Assembly: GCA_904066235.2 (NCBI GenBank)
Contig: CAJFCV020000006.1
Location: forward strand, 186,001 to 250,000
DNA from: Bursaphelenchus xylophilus
Lineage: Eukaryota; Nematoda; Chromadorea; Rhabditida; Aphelenchoididae
Length of the DNA stretch: 64,000 bases
Direction: 5' to 3'
The notes under the pieces are model-generated. The model made no database searches. It saw only the letters and a list, made by a program, of their open reading frames with translations, and had not been told where the DNA came from. Both the position numbers and the translations under genes were made by a program. Numbering within the stretch: the stretch's first letter is position 1; each line of letters begins with the position of its first letter. Of this stretch, positions 9,175 to 20,700 are shown piece by piece.

Positions 9175-9187
9175 TCTGCCCGCAACA

Positions 9188-9191
9188 CATA
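9188..9191. repeat. Target-site duplication, right copy (CATA)
   Basis: This is the second copy of the 4-bp target. The sequence continues ctacaaaaagaattc, which completes the monomer that was broken at 8130, so no target DNA was lost on insertion. Confidence 0.75.
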
Positions 9192-12100
9192 CTACAAAAA
9201 GAATTCAGTGAATATAAGCGTACTGTAAATTCTTACGACGATTTTAGTTTTTTTTTCGCCTGTCCGGCGCCTATCTGCCGGTAAAGACCGAAATCGCCAG
9301 ACCGAGCTTGGAAATTAAAAAACAGTGGGTAGGAAATTGGATAACACGACATTAAAAACATACTACAAAAAGAATTCAGTGAATATAAGCGTACTGTAAA
9401 TTCTTACGACGATTTTAGTTTTTTTTCGCCTGTCCGGCGCCTATCTGCCGGTAAAGGCCGAAATCACCAGACCGAGCTTGGAAATTAAAAAACAGTGGGT
9501 AGGAAATTGGATAACACTACATTAGAAACATAATAAAAAAGAATTCAGTGAATATAAGCGTACTGTAAATTCTTACGACGATTTTAGTTTTTTTCGCCTG
9601 TCCGGCGCCTATCTGCCGGTAAAGGCCGAAATCACCAGACCGAGCTTGGAAATTAAAAAACAGTGGGTAGGAAATTGGATAACACTACATTAGAAACATA
9701 ATAAAAAAAGAATTCAGTGAATATAAGCGTACTGTAAATTCTTACGACGATTTTAGTTTTTTTTCGCCTGTCCGGCGCCTATCTGCCGGTAAAGACCGAA
9801 ATCGCCAGACCGAGCTTGGAAATTAAAAAACAGTGGGTAGGAAATTGGATAACACTACATTAGAAACATACTACAAAAAGAATTCAGTGAATATAAGCGT
9901 ACTGTAAATTCTTACGACGATTTTAGTTTTTTTTCGCCTGTCCGGCGCCTATCTGCCGGTAAAGGCCGAAATCACCAGACCGAGCTTGGGAATTAAAAAA
10001 CAGTGGGTAGGAAATTGGATAACACTACATTAGAAACATACTACAAAAAGAATTCAGTGAATATAAGCGTACTGTAAATTCTTACGACGATTTTAGTTTT
10101 TTTTCGCCTGTCCGGCGCCTATCTGCCGGTAAAGGCCGAAATCACCAGACCGAGCTTGGGAATTAAAAAACAGTGGGTAGGAAATTGGATAACACTACAT
10201 TAGAAACATAATAAAAAAAGAATTCAGTGAATATAAGCGTACTGTAAATTCTTACGACGATTTTAGTTTTTTTTCGCCTGTCCGGCGCCTATCTGCCGGT
10301 AAAGGCCGAAATCACCAGACCGAGCTTGGAAATTAAAAAACAGTGGGTAGGAAATTGGATAACACTGCATTAGAAACATAATAAAAAAAGAATTCAGTGA
10401 ATATAAGCGTACTGTAAATTCTTACGACGATTTTAGTTTTTTTTCGCCTGTCCGGCGCCTATCTGCCGGTAAAGACCGAAATCGCCAGACCGAGCTTGGA
10501 AATTAAAAAACAGTGGGTAGGAAATTGGATAACACTACATTAGAAACATACTACAAAAAGAATTCAGTGAATATAAGCGTACTGTAAATTCTTCCGACGA
10601 TTCTAGTTTTTTTCGCCTGTCCGGCGCCTATCTGCCGGTAAAGACCGAAATCGCCAGAGCGAGCTTGGAAATTAAAAAACAGTGGGTAGGAAATTGGATA
10701 ACACGACATTAGAAACATACTACAAAAAAGAATTCAGTGAATATAAGCGTACTGTAAATTCTTACGACGATTTTAGTTTTTTTTCGCCTGTCCGGCGCCT
10801 ATCTGCCGGTAAAGACCGAAATCGCCAGACCGAGCTTGGAAATTAAAAAACAGTGGGTAGGAAATTGGATAACACGACATTAGAAACATACTACAAAAAG
10901 AATTCAGTGAATATAAGCGTACTGTAAATTCTTACGACGATTTTAGTTTTTTTCGCCTGTCCGGCGCCTATCTGCCGGTAAAGACCGAAATCGCCAGACC
11001 GAGCTTGGAAATTAAAAAACAGTGGGTAGGAAATTGGATAACACGACATTAAAAACATACTACAAAAAGAATTCAGTGAATATAAGCGTACTGTAAATTC
11101 TTACGACGATTTTAGTTTTTTTCGCCTGTCCGGCGCCTATCTGCCGGTAAAGGCCGAAATCACCAGACCGAGCTTGGAAATTAAAAAACAGTGGGTAGGA
11201 AATTGGATAACACTACATTAGAAACATACTACAAAAAGAATTCAGTGAATATAAGCGTACTGTAAATTCTTACGACGATTTTAGTTTTTTTTCGCCTGTC
11301 CGGCGCCTATCTGCCGGTAAAGGCCGAAATCACCAGACCGAGCTTGGAAATTAAAAAACAGTGGGTAGGAAATTGGATAACACTACATTAGAAACATAAT
11401 AAAAAAAGAATTCAGTGAATATAAGCGTACTGTAAATTCTTACGACGATTTTAGTTTTTTTTCGCCTGTCCGGCGCCTATCTGCCGGTAAAGGCCGAAAT
11501 CACCAGACCGAGCTTGGAAATTAAAAAACAGTGGGTAGGAAATTGGATAACACTACATTAGAAACATAATAAAAAAAGAATTCAGTGAATATAAGCGTAC
11601 TGTAAATTCTTACGACGATTTTAGTTTTTTTCGCCTGTCCGGCGCCTATCTGCCGGTAAAGACCGAAATCGCCAGACCGAGCTTGGAAATTAAAAAACAG
11701 TGGGTAGGAAATTGGATAACACTACATTAGAAACATACTACAAAAAGAATTCAGTGAATATAAGCGTACTGTAAATTCTTACGACGATTTTAGTTTTTTT
11801 TCGCCTGTCCGGCGCCTATCTGCCGGTAAAGGCCGAAATCACCAGACCGAGCTTGGAAATTAAAAAACAGTGGGTAGGAAATTGGATAACACTACATTAG
11901 AAACATAATAAAAAAAGAATTCAGTGAATATAAGCGTACTGTAAATCCTTACGACGATTTTAGTTTTTTTTCGCCTGTCCGGCGCCTATCTGCCGGTAAA
12001 GGCCGAAATCACCAGACCGAGCTTGGAAATTAAAAAACAGTGGGTAGGAAATTGGATAACACTGCATTAGAAACATAATAAAAAAAGAATTCAGTGAATA

Positions 12101-12255
12101 TAAGCGTACTGTAAATTCTTACGACGATTTTAGTTTTTTTCGCCTGTCCGGCGCCTATCTGCCGGTAAAGACCGAAATCGCCAGACCGAGCTTGGAAATT
12201 AAAAAACAGTGGGTAGGAAATTGGATAACACTACATTAAAAACATACTACAAAAA
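9188..12255 (+). repeat. Satellite array directly right of the insertion
   Basis: Monomers resume in phase after the LTR element. Both central types (gacc/cgcc and ggcc/cacc) occur mixed. Markers shared with the left side, such as cttCcgacgattCt (near 10590) and actGcatt (near 10365 and 12063), show that this stretch and the DNA left of 8130 belong to one subfamily that the element split. No gene is visible. Confidence 0.95.
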
Positions 12256-14795
12256 GAATTCAGTGAATATAAGCGTACTGTAAATTCTTCCGACGATTCT
12301 AGTTTTTTTCGCCTGTCCGGCGCCTATCTGCCGGTAAAGACCGAAATCGCCAGAGCGAGCTTGGAAATTAAAAAACAGTGGGTAGGAAATTGGATAACAC
12401 GACATTAGAAACATACTACAAAAAGAATTCAGTGAATATAAGCGTACTGTAAATTCTTACGACGATTTTAGTTTTTTTCGCCTGTCCGGCGCCTATCTGC
12501 CGGTAAAGACCGAAATCGCCAGACCGAGCTTGGAAATTAAAAAACAGTGGGTAGGAAATTGGATAACACGACATTAAAAACATACTACAAAAAGAATTCA
12601 GTGAATATAAGCGTACTGTAAATTCTTACGACGATTTTAGTTTTTTTCGCCTGTCCGGCGCCTATCTGCCGGTAAAGACCGAAATCGCCAGACCGAGCTT
12701 GGAAATTAAAAAACAGTGGGTAGGAAATTGGATAACACTACATTAGAAACATACTACAAAAAGAATTCAGTGAATATAAGCGTACTGTAAATTCTTCCGA
12801 CGATTCTAGTTTTTTTTCGCCTGTCCGGCGCCTATCTGCCGGTAAAGACCGAAATCGCCAGAGCGAGCTTGGAAATTAAAAAACAGTGGGTAGGAAATTG
12901 GATAACACGACATTAGAAACATACTACAAAAAGAATTCAGTGAATATAAGCGTACTGTAAATTCTTACGACGATTTTAGTTTTTTTCGCCTGTCCGGCGC
13001 CTATCTGCCGGTAAAGACCGAAATCGCCAGACCGAGCTTGGAAATTAAAAAACAGTGGGTAGGAAATTGGATAACACGACATTAAAAACATACTACAAAA
13101 AGAATTCAGTGAATATAAGCGTACTGTAAATTCTTACGACGATTTTAGTTTTTTTCGCCTGTCCGGCGCCTATCTGCCGGTAAAGACCGAAATCGCCAGA
13201 CCGAGCTTGGAAATTAAAAAACAGTGGGTAGGAAATTGGATAACACGACATTAGAAACATACTACAAAAAGAATTCAGTGAATATAAGCGTACTGTAAAT
13301 TCTTACGACGATTTTAGTTTTTTTCGCCTGTCCGGCGCCTATCTGCCGGTAAAGGCCGAAATCACCAGACCGAGCTTGGAAATTAAAAAACAGTGGGTAG
13401 GAAATTGGATAACACTACATTAGAAACATAATAAAAAAAGAATTCAGTGAATATAAGCGTACTGTAAATTCTTACGACGATTTTAGTTTTTTTCGCCTGT
13501 CCGGCGCCTATCTGCCGGTAAAGACCGAAATCGCCAGACCGAGCTTGTAAATTAAAAAACAGTGGGTAGGAAATTGGATAACACGACATTAGAAACATAC
13601 TACAAAAAGAATTCAGTGAATATAAGCGTACTGTAAATTCTTCCGACGATTCTAGTTTTTTTCGCCTGTCCGGCGCCTATCTGCCGGTAAAGACCGAAAT
13701 CGCCAGAGCGAGCTTGGAAATTAAAAAACAGTGGGTAGGAAATTGGATAACACGACATTAGAAACATACTACAAAAAGAATTCAGTGAATATAAGCGTAC
13801 TGTAAATTCTTACGACGATTTTAGTTTTTTTTCGCCTGTCCGGCGCCTATCTGCCGGTAAAGACCGAAATCGCCAGACCGAGCTTGGAAATTAAAAAACA
13901 GTGGGTAGGAAATTGGATAACACGACATTAAAAACATACTACAAAAAGAATTCAGTGAATATAAGCGTACTGTAAATTCTTACGACGATTTTAGTTTTTT
14001 TCGCCTGTCCGGCGCCTATCTGCCGGTAAAGACCGAAATCGCCAGACCGAGCTTGGAAATTAAAAAACAGTGGGTAGGAAATTGGATAACACTACATTAG
14101 AAACATACTACAAAAAGAATTCAGTGAATATAAGCGTACTGTAAATTCTTCCGACGATTCTAGTTTTTTTTCGCCTGTCCGGCGCCTATCTGCCGGTAAA
14201 GACCGAAATCGCCAGAGCGAGCTTGGAAATTAAAAAACAGTGGGTAGGAAATTGGATAACACGACATTAGAAACATACTACAAAAAGAATTCAGTGAATA
14301 TAAGCGTACTGTAAATTCTTACGACGATTTTAGTTTTTTTTCGCCTGTCCGGCGCCTATCTGCCGGTAAAGACCGAAATCGCCAGACCGAGCTTGGAAAT
14401 TAAAAAACAGTGGGTAGGAAATTGGATAACACGACATTAAAAACATACTACAAAAAGAATTCAGTGAATATAAGCGTACTGTAAATTCTTACGACGATTT
14501 TAGTTTTTTTCGCCTGTCCGGCGCCTATCTGCCGGTAAAGACCGAAATCGCCAGACCGAGCTTGGAAATTAAAAAACAGTGGGTAGGAAATTGGATAACA
14601 CGACATTAGAAACATACTACAAAAAGAATTCAGTGAATATAAGCGTACTGTAAATTCTTACGACGATTTTAGTTTTTTTTCGCCTGTCCGGCGCCTATCT
14701 GCCGGTAAAGGCCGAAATCACCAGACCGAGCTTGGAAATTAAAAAACAGTGGGTAGGAAATTGGATAACACTACATTAGAAACATAATAAAAAAA
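12256..14795 (+). repeat. 8-monomer higher-order repeat, two units
   Basis: Monomers starting at 12256, 12425, 12594, 12763, 12933, 13102 and 13271 match in variant type and order those starting at 13609, 13778, 13948, 14117, 14287, 14457 and 14626, a shift of about 1,353 bp. The eighth monomers differ (13440 is gacc/cgcc, 14796 is ggcc/cacc). Each unit holds two copies of the cttCcgacgattCt plus gagcgagc monomer, three monomers apart. Confidence 0.75.
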
Positions 14796-17700
14796 GAATT
14801 CAGTGAATATAAGCGTACTGTAAATTCTTACGACGATTTTAGTTTTTTCGCCTGTCCGGCGCCTATCTGCCGGTAAAGGCCGAAATCACCAGACCGAGCT
14901 TGGAAATTAAAAAACAGTGGGTAGGAAATTGGATAACACTACATTAGAAACATAATACAAAAAGAATTCAGTGAATATAAGCGTACTGTAAATTCTTACG
15001 ACGATTTTAGTTTTTTTCGCCTGTCCGGCGCCTATCTGCCGGTAAAGACCGAAATCGCCAGACCGAGCTTGGAAATTAAAAAACAGTGGGTAGGAAATTG
15101 GATAACACGACATTAGAAACATACTACAAAAAGAATTCAGTGAATATAAGCGTACTGTAAATTCTTACGACGATTTTAGTTTTTTTTCGCCTGTCCGGCG
15201 CCTATCTGCCGGTAAAGACCGAAATCGCCAGACCGAGCTTGGAAATTAAAAAACAGTGGGTAGGAAATTGGATAACACTACATTAGAAACATACTACAAA
15301 AAGAATTCAGTGAATATAAGCGTACTGTAAATTCTTCCGACGATTCTAGTTTTTTTCGCCTGTCCGGCGCCTATCTGCCGGTAAAGGCCGAAATCACCAG
15401 ACCGAGCTTGGAAATTAAAAAACAGTGGGTAGGAAATTGGATAACACTACATTAGAAACATAATAAAAAAAGAATTCAGTGAATATAAGCGTACTGTAAA
15501 TTCTTACGACGATTTTAGTTTTTTTCGCCTGTCCGGCGCCTATCTGCCGGTAAAGGCCGAAATCACCAGACCGAGCTTGGAAATTAAAAAACAGTGGGTA
15601 GGAAATTGGATAACACTACATTAGAAACATAATAAAAAAAGAATTCAGTGAATATAAGCGTACTGTAAATTCTTACGACGATTTTAGTTTTTTTCGCCTG
15701 TCCGGCGCCTATCTGCCGGTAAAGGCCGAAATCACCAGACCGAGCTTGGAAATTAAAAAACAGTGGGTAGGAAATTGGATAACACGACATTAGAAACATA
15801 CTACAAAAAGAATTCAGTGAATATAAGCGTACTGTAAATTCTTACGACGATTTTAGTTTTTTTCGCCTGTCCGGCGCCTATCTGCCGGTAAAGGCCGAAA
15901 TCACCAGACCGAGCTTGGAAATTAAAAAACAGTGGGTAGGAAATTGGATAACACTACATTAGAAACATAATAAAAAAAGAATTCAGTGAATATAAGCGTA
16001 CTGTAAATTCTTACGACGATTTTAGTTTTTTTTCGCCTGTCCGGCGCCTATCTGCCGGTAAAGACCGAAATCGCCAGACCGAGCTTGGAAATTAAAAAAC
16101 AGTGGGTAGGAAATTGGATAACACTACATTAGAAACATACTACAAAAAGAATTCAGTGAATATAAGCGTACTGTAAATTCTTACGACGATTCTAGTTTTT
16201 TTCGCCTGTCCGGCGCCTATCTGCCGGTAAAGACCGAAATCGCCAGACCGAGCTTGGAAGTTAAAAAAAAGTGGGTAGGAAATTGGATAACACTACATTA
16301 GAAACATAATAAAAAAAGAATTCAGTGAATATAAGCGTACTGTAAATTCTTACGACGATTTTAGTTTTTTTTCGCCTGTCCGGCGCCTATCTGCCGGTAA
16401 AGACCGAAATCGCCAGACCGAGCTTGGAAATTAAAAAACAGTGGGTAGGAAATTGGATAACACGACATTAGAAACATACTACAAAAAGAATTCAGTGAAT
16501 ATAAGCGTACTGTAAATTCTTACGACGATTTTAGTTTTTTTTCGCCTGTCCGGCGCCTATCTGCCGGTAAAGGCCGAAATCACCAGACCGAGCTTGGAAA
16601 TTAAAAAACAGTGGGTAGGAAATTGGATAACACTACATTAGAAACATAATAAAAAAAGAATTCAGTGAATATAAGCGTACTGTAAATTCTTACGACGATT
16701 TTAGTTTTTTTCGCCTGTCCGGCGCCTATCTGCCGGTAAAGGCCGAAATCACCAGACCGAGCTTGGAAATTAAAAAACAGTGGGTAGGAAATTGGATAAC
16801 ACTACATTAGAAACATAATAAAAAAGAATTCAGTGAATATAAGCGTACTGTAAATTCTTACGACGATTTTAGTTTTTTTTCGCCTGTCCGGCGCCTATCT
16901 GCCGGTAAAGACCGAAATCGCCAGACCGAGCTTGGAAATTAAAAAACAGTGGGTAGGAAATTGGATAACACTACATTAGAAACATACTACAAAAAGAATT
17001 CAGTGAATATAAGCGTACTGTAAATTCTTACGACGATTCTAGTTTTTTTCGCCTGTCCGGCGCCTATCTGCCGGTAAAGACCGAAATCGCCAGACCGAGC
17101 TTGGAAGTTAAAAAAAGTGGGTAGGAAATTGGATAACACTACATTAGAAACATAATAAAAAAAGAATTCAGTGAATATAAGCGTACTGTAAATTCTTACG
17201 ACGATTTTAGTTTTTTTCGCCTGTCCGGCGCCTATCTGCCGGTAAAGACCGAAATCGCCAGACCGAGCTTGGAAATTAAAAAACAGTGGGTAGGAAATTG
17301 GATAACACTACATTAGAAACATACTACAAAAAGAATTCAGTGAATATAAGCGTACTGTAAATTCTTACGACGATTTTAGTTTTTTTCGCCTGTCCGGCGC
17401 CTATCTGCCGGTAAAGACCGAAATCGCCAGACCGAGCTTGGAAATTAAAAAACAGTGGGTAGGAAATTGGATAACACGACATTAAAAACATACTACAAAA
17501 AGAATTCAGTGAATATAAGCGTACTGTAAATTCTTACGACGATTTTAGTTTTTTTCGCCTGTCCGGCGCCTATCTGCCGGTAAAGGCCGAAATCACCAGA
17601 CCGAGCTTGGAAATTAAAAAACAGTGGGTAGGAAATTGGATAACACTACATTAGAAACATAATAAAAAAAGAATTCAGTGAATATAAGCGTACTGTAAAT

Positions 17701-20700
17701 TCTTACGACGATTTTAGTTTTTTTCGCCTGTCCGGCGCCTATCTGCCGGTAAAGACCGAAATCGCCAGACCGAGCTTGGAAATTAAAAAACAGTGGGTAG
17801 GAAATTGGATAACACTACATTAGAAACATACTACAAAAAGAATTCAGTGAATATATGCGTACTGTAAATTCTTACGACGATTTTAGTTTTTTTTCGCCTG
17901 TCCGGCGCCTATCTGCCGGTAAAGACCGAAATCGCCAGACCGAGCTTGGAAATTAAAAAACAGTGGGTAGGAAATTGGATAACACTACATTAGAAACATA
18001 CTACAAAAAGAATTCAGTGAATATAAGCGTACTGTAAATTCTTACGACGATTTTAGTTTTTTTTCGCCTGTCCGGCGCCTATCTGCCGGTAAAGACCGAA
18101 ATCGCCAGACCGAGCTTGGAAATTAAAAAACAGTGGGTAGGAAATTGGATAACACGACATTAGAAACATACTACAAAAAGAATTCAGTGAATATAAGCGT
18201 ACTGTAAATTCTTACGACGATTTTAGTTTTTTTTCGCCTGTCCGGCGCCTATCTGCCGGTAAAGACCGAAATCGCCAGACCGAGCTTGGAAATTAAAAAA
18301 CAGTGGGTAGGAAATTGGATAACACGACATTAGAAACATACTACAAAAAGAATTCAGTGAATATAAGCGTACTGTAAATTCTTACGACGATTCTAGTTTT
18401 TTTCGCCTGTCCGGCGCCTATCTGCCGGTAAAGACCGAAATCGCCAGACCGAGCTTGGAAATTAAAAAACAGTGGGTAGGAAATTGGATAACACGACATT
18501 AGAAACATACTACAAAAAGAATTCAGTGAATATAAGCGTACTGTAAATTCTTACGACGATTTTAGTTTTTTTTCGCCTGTCCGGCGCCTATCTGCCGGTA
18601 AAGACCGAAATCGCCAGACCGAGCTTGGAAATTAAAAAACAGTGGGTAGGAAATTGGATAACACGACATTAGAAACATACTACAAAAAGAATTCAGTGTA
18701 TATAAGCGTACTGTAAATTGTTACGACGATTTTAGTTTTTTTCGCCTGTCCGGCGCCTATCTGCCGGTAAAGACCGAAATCGCCAGACCGAGCTTGGAAA
18801 TTAAAAAACAGTGGGTAGGAAATTGGATAACACGACATTAAAAACATACTACAAAAAGAATTCAGTGAATATAAGCGTACTGTAAATTCTTACGACGATT
18901 TTAGTTTTTTTCGCCTGTCCGGCGCCTATCTGCCGGTAAAGACCGAAATCGCCAGACCGAGCTTGGAAATTAAAAAACAGTGGGTAGGAAATTGGATAAC
19001 ACTACATTAGAAACATAATAAAAAAAGAATTCAGTGAATATAAGCGTACTGTAAATTCTTACGACGATTTTAGTTTTTTTCGCCTGTCCGGCGCCTATCT
19101 GCCGGTAAAGGCCGAAATCACCAGACCGAGCTTGGAAATTAAAAAACAGTGGGTAGGAAATTGGATAACACGACATTAAAAACATACTACAAAAAGAATT
19201 CAGTGAATATAAGCGTACTGTAAATTCTTACGACGATTTTAGTTTTTTTCGCCTGTCCGGCGCCTATCTGCCGGTAAAGGCCGAAATCACCAGACCGAGC
19301 TTGGAAATTAAAAAACAGTGGGTAGGAAATTGGATAACACTACATTAGAAACATAATAAAAAAAGAATTCAGTGAATATAAGCGTACTGTAAATTCTTAC
19401 GACGATTTTAGTTTTTTTTCGCCTGTCCGGCGCCTATCTGCCGGTAAAGACCGAAATCGCCAGACCGAGCTTGGAAATTAAAAAACAGTGGGTAGGAAAT
19501 TGGATAACACTACATTAGAAACATACTACAAAAAGAATTCAGTGAATATAAGCGTACTGTAAATTCTTACGACGATTTTAGTTTTTTTCGCCTGTCCGGC
19601 GCCTATCTGCCGGTAAAGACCGAAATCGCCAGACCGAGCTTGGAAGTTAAAAAAAGTGGGTAGGAAATTGGATAACACTACATTAGAAACATAATAAAAA
19701 AAGAATTCAGTGAATATAAGCGTACTGTAAATTCTTACGACGATTTTAGTTTTTTTTCGCCTGTCCGGCGCCTATCTGCCGGTAAAGGCCGAAATCACCA
19801 GACCGAGCTTGGAAATTAAAAAACAGTGGGTAGGAAATTGGATAACACTACATTAGAAACATAATAAAAAAAGAATTCAGTGAATATAAGCGTACTGTAA
19901 ATTCTTACGACGATTTTAGTTTTTTTTCGCCTGTCCGGCGCCTATCTGCCGGTAAAGGCCGAAATCACCAGACCGAGCTTGGAAATTAAAAAACAGTGGG
20001 TAGGAAATTGGATAACACTACATTAGAAACATACTACAAAAAGAATTCAGTGAATATAAGCGTACTGTAAATTCTTACGACGATTTTAGTTTTTTTCGCC
20101 TGTCCGGCGCCTATCTGCCGGTAAAGGCCGAAATCACCAGACCGAGCTTGGAAATTAAAAAACAGTGGGTAGGAAATTGGATAACACTACATTAGAAACA
20201 TAATAAAAAAAGAATTCAGTGAATATAAGCGTACTGTAAATTCTTACGACGATTTTAGTTTTTTTTCGCCTGTCCGGCGCCTATCTGCCGGTAAAGACCG
20301 AAATCGCCAGACCGAGCTTGGAAATTAAAAAACAGTGGGTAGGAAATTGGATAACACTACATTAGAAACATACTACAAAAAGAATTCAGTGAATATAAGC
20401 GTACTGTAAATTCTTACGACGATTTTAGTTTTTTTCGCCTGTCCGGCGCCTATCTGCCGGTAAAGACCGAAATCGCCAGACCGAGCTTGGAAATTAAAAA
20501 ACAGTGGGTAGGAAATTGGATAACACGACATTAGAAACATACTACAAAAAGAATTCAGTGAATATAAGCGTACTGTAAATTCTTACGACGATTTTAGTTT
20601 TTTTTCGCCTGTCCGGCGCCTATCTGCCGGTAAAGACCGAAATCGCCAGACCGAGCTTGGAAATTAAAAAACAGTGGGTAGGAAATTGGATAACACTACA

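Larger units (their letters stand above)
8131..9187 (-). mobile_element. TRIM-like non-autonomous LTR retrotransposon
   Basis: This 1,057-bp insertion is the only non-satellite DNA in the window. Two 212-bp direct repeats that read as identical bound 633 bp of unique sequence. They begin TG and end CA and are flanked by CATA on both sides. Removing the insertion and one CATA restores an intact monomer of normal length. Minus-strand polarity is inferred from four signs: a TATA-like motif near the LTR start, AATAAA further downstream, a TGG-starting primer site after the upstream LTR, and a polypurine run before the downstream LTR. No gag, protease, reverse transcriptase or integrase is encoded, so mobility would depend on another element. 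Size and structure fit terminal-repeat retrotransposons in miniature. The parent family is unknown to me. Confidence 0.9.
8976..9187 (-). repeat. 5' LTR of the minus-strand element
   Basis: This 212-bp repeat appears identical to the one at 8131-8342 (constant offset 845). On the minus strand it starts TGTTGC and ends GCTACA. It carries TATAAA about 14 nt from its start, a perfect 9-bp hairpin just after that, a 7-bp GC-rich hairpin, and AATAAA. Identity of the two LTRs means little time has passed since insertion, or that they have been homogenised by gene conversion. Confidence 0.92.

Noticed and set aside
8131..9187. A terminal-inverted-repeat DNA transposon (MITE).
   Set aside because: The 212-bp ends are direct repeats, not inverted, and a primer site and polypurine tract lie at the expected places for an LTR element.
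8131..9187. A Cassandra-type TRIM carrying 5S rRNA promoter sequence in its LTR.
   Set aside because: I found no 5S internal control region (A box, IE or C box) in either strand of the LTR by eye.
9081..9284. A 67-codon plus-strand frame leaving the element into satellite DNA.
   Set aside because: It depends on the junction sequence and stops in the next monomer, and it is antisense to the element.
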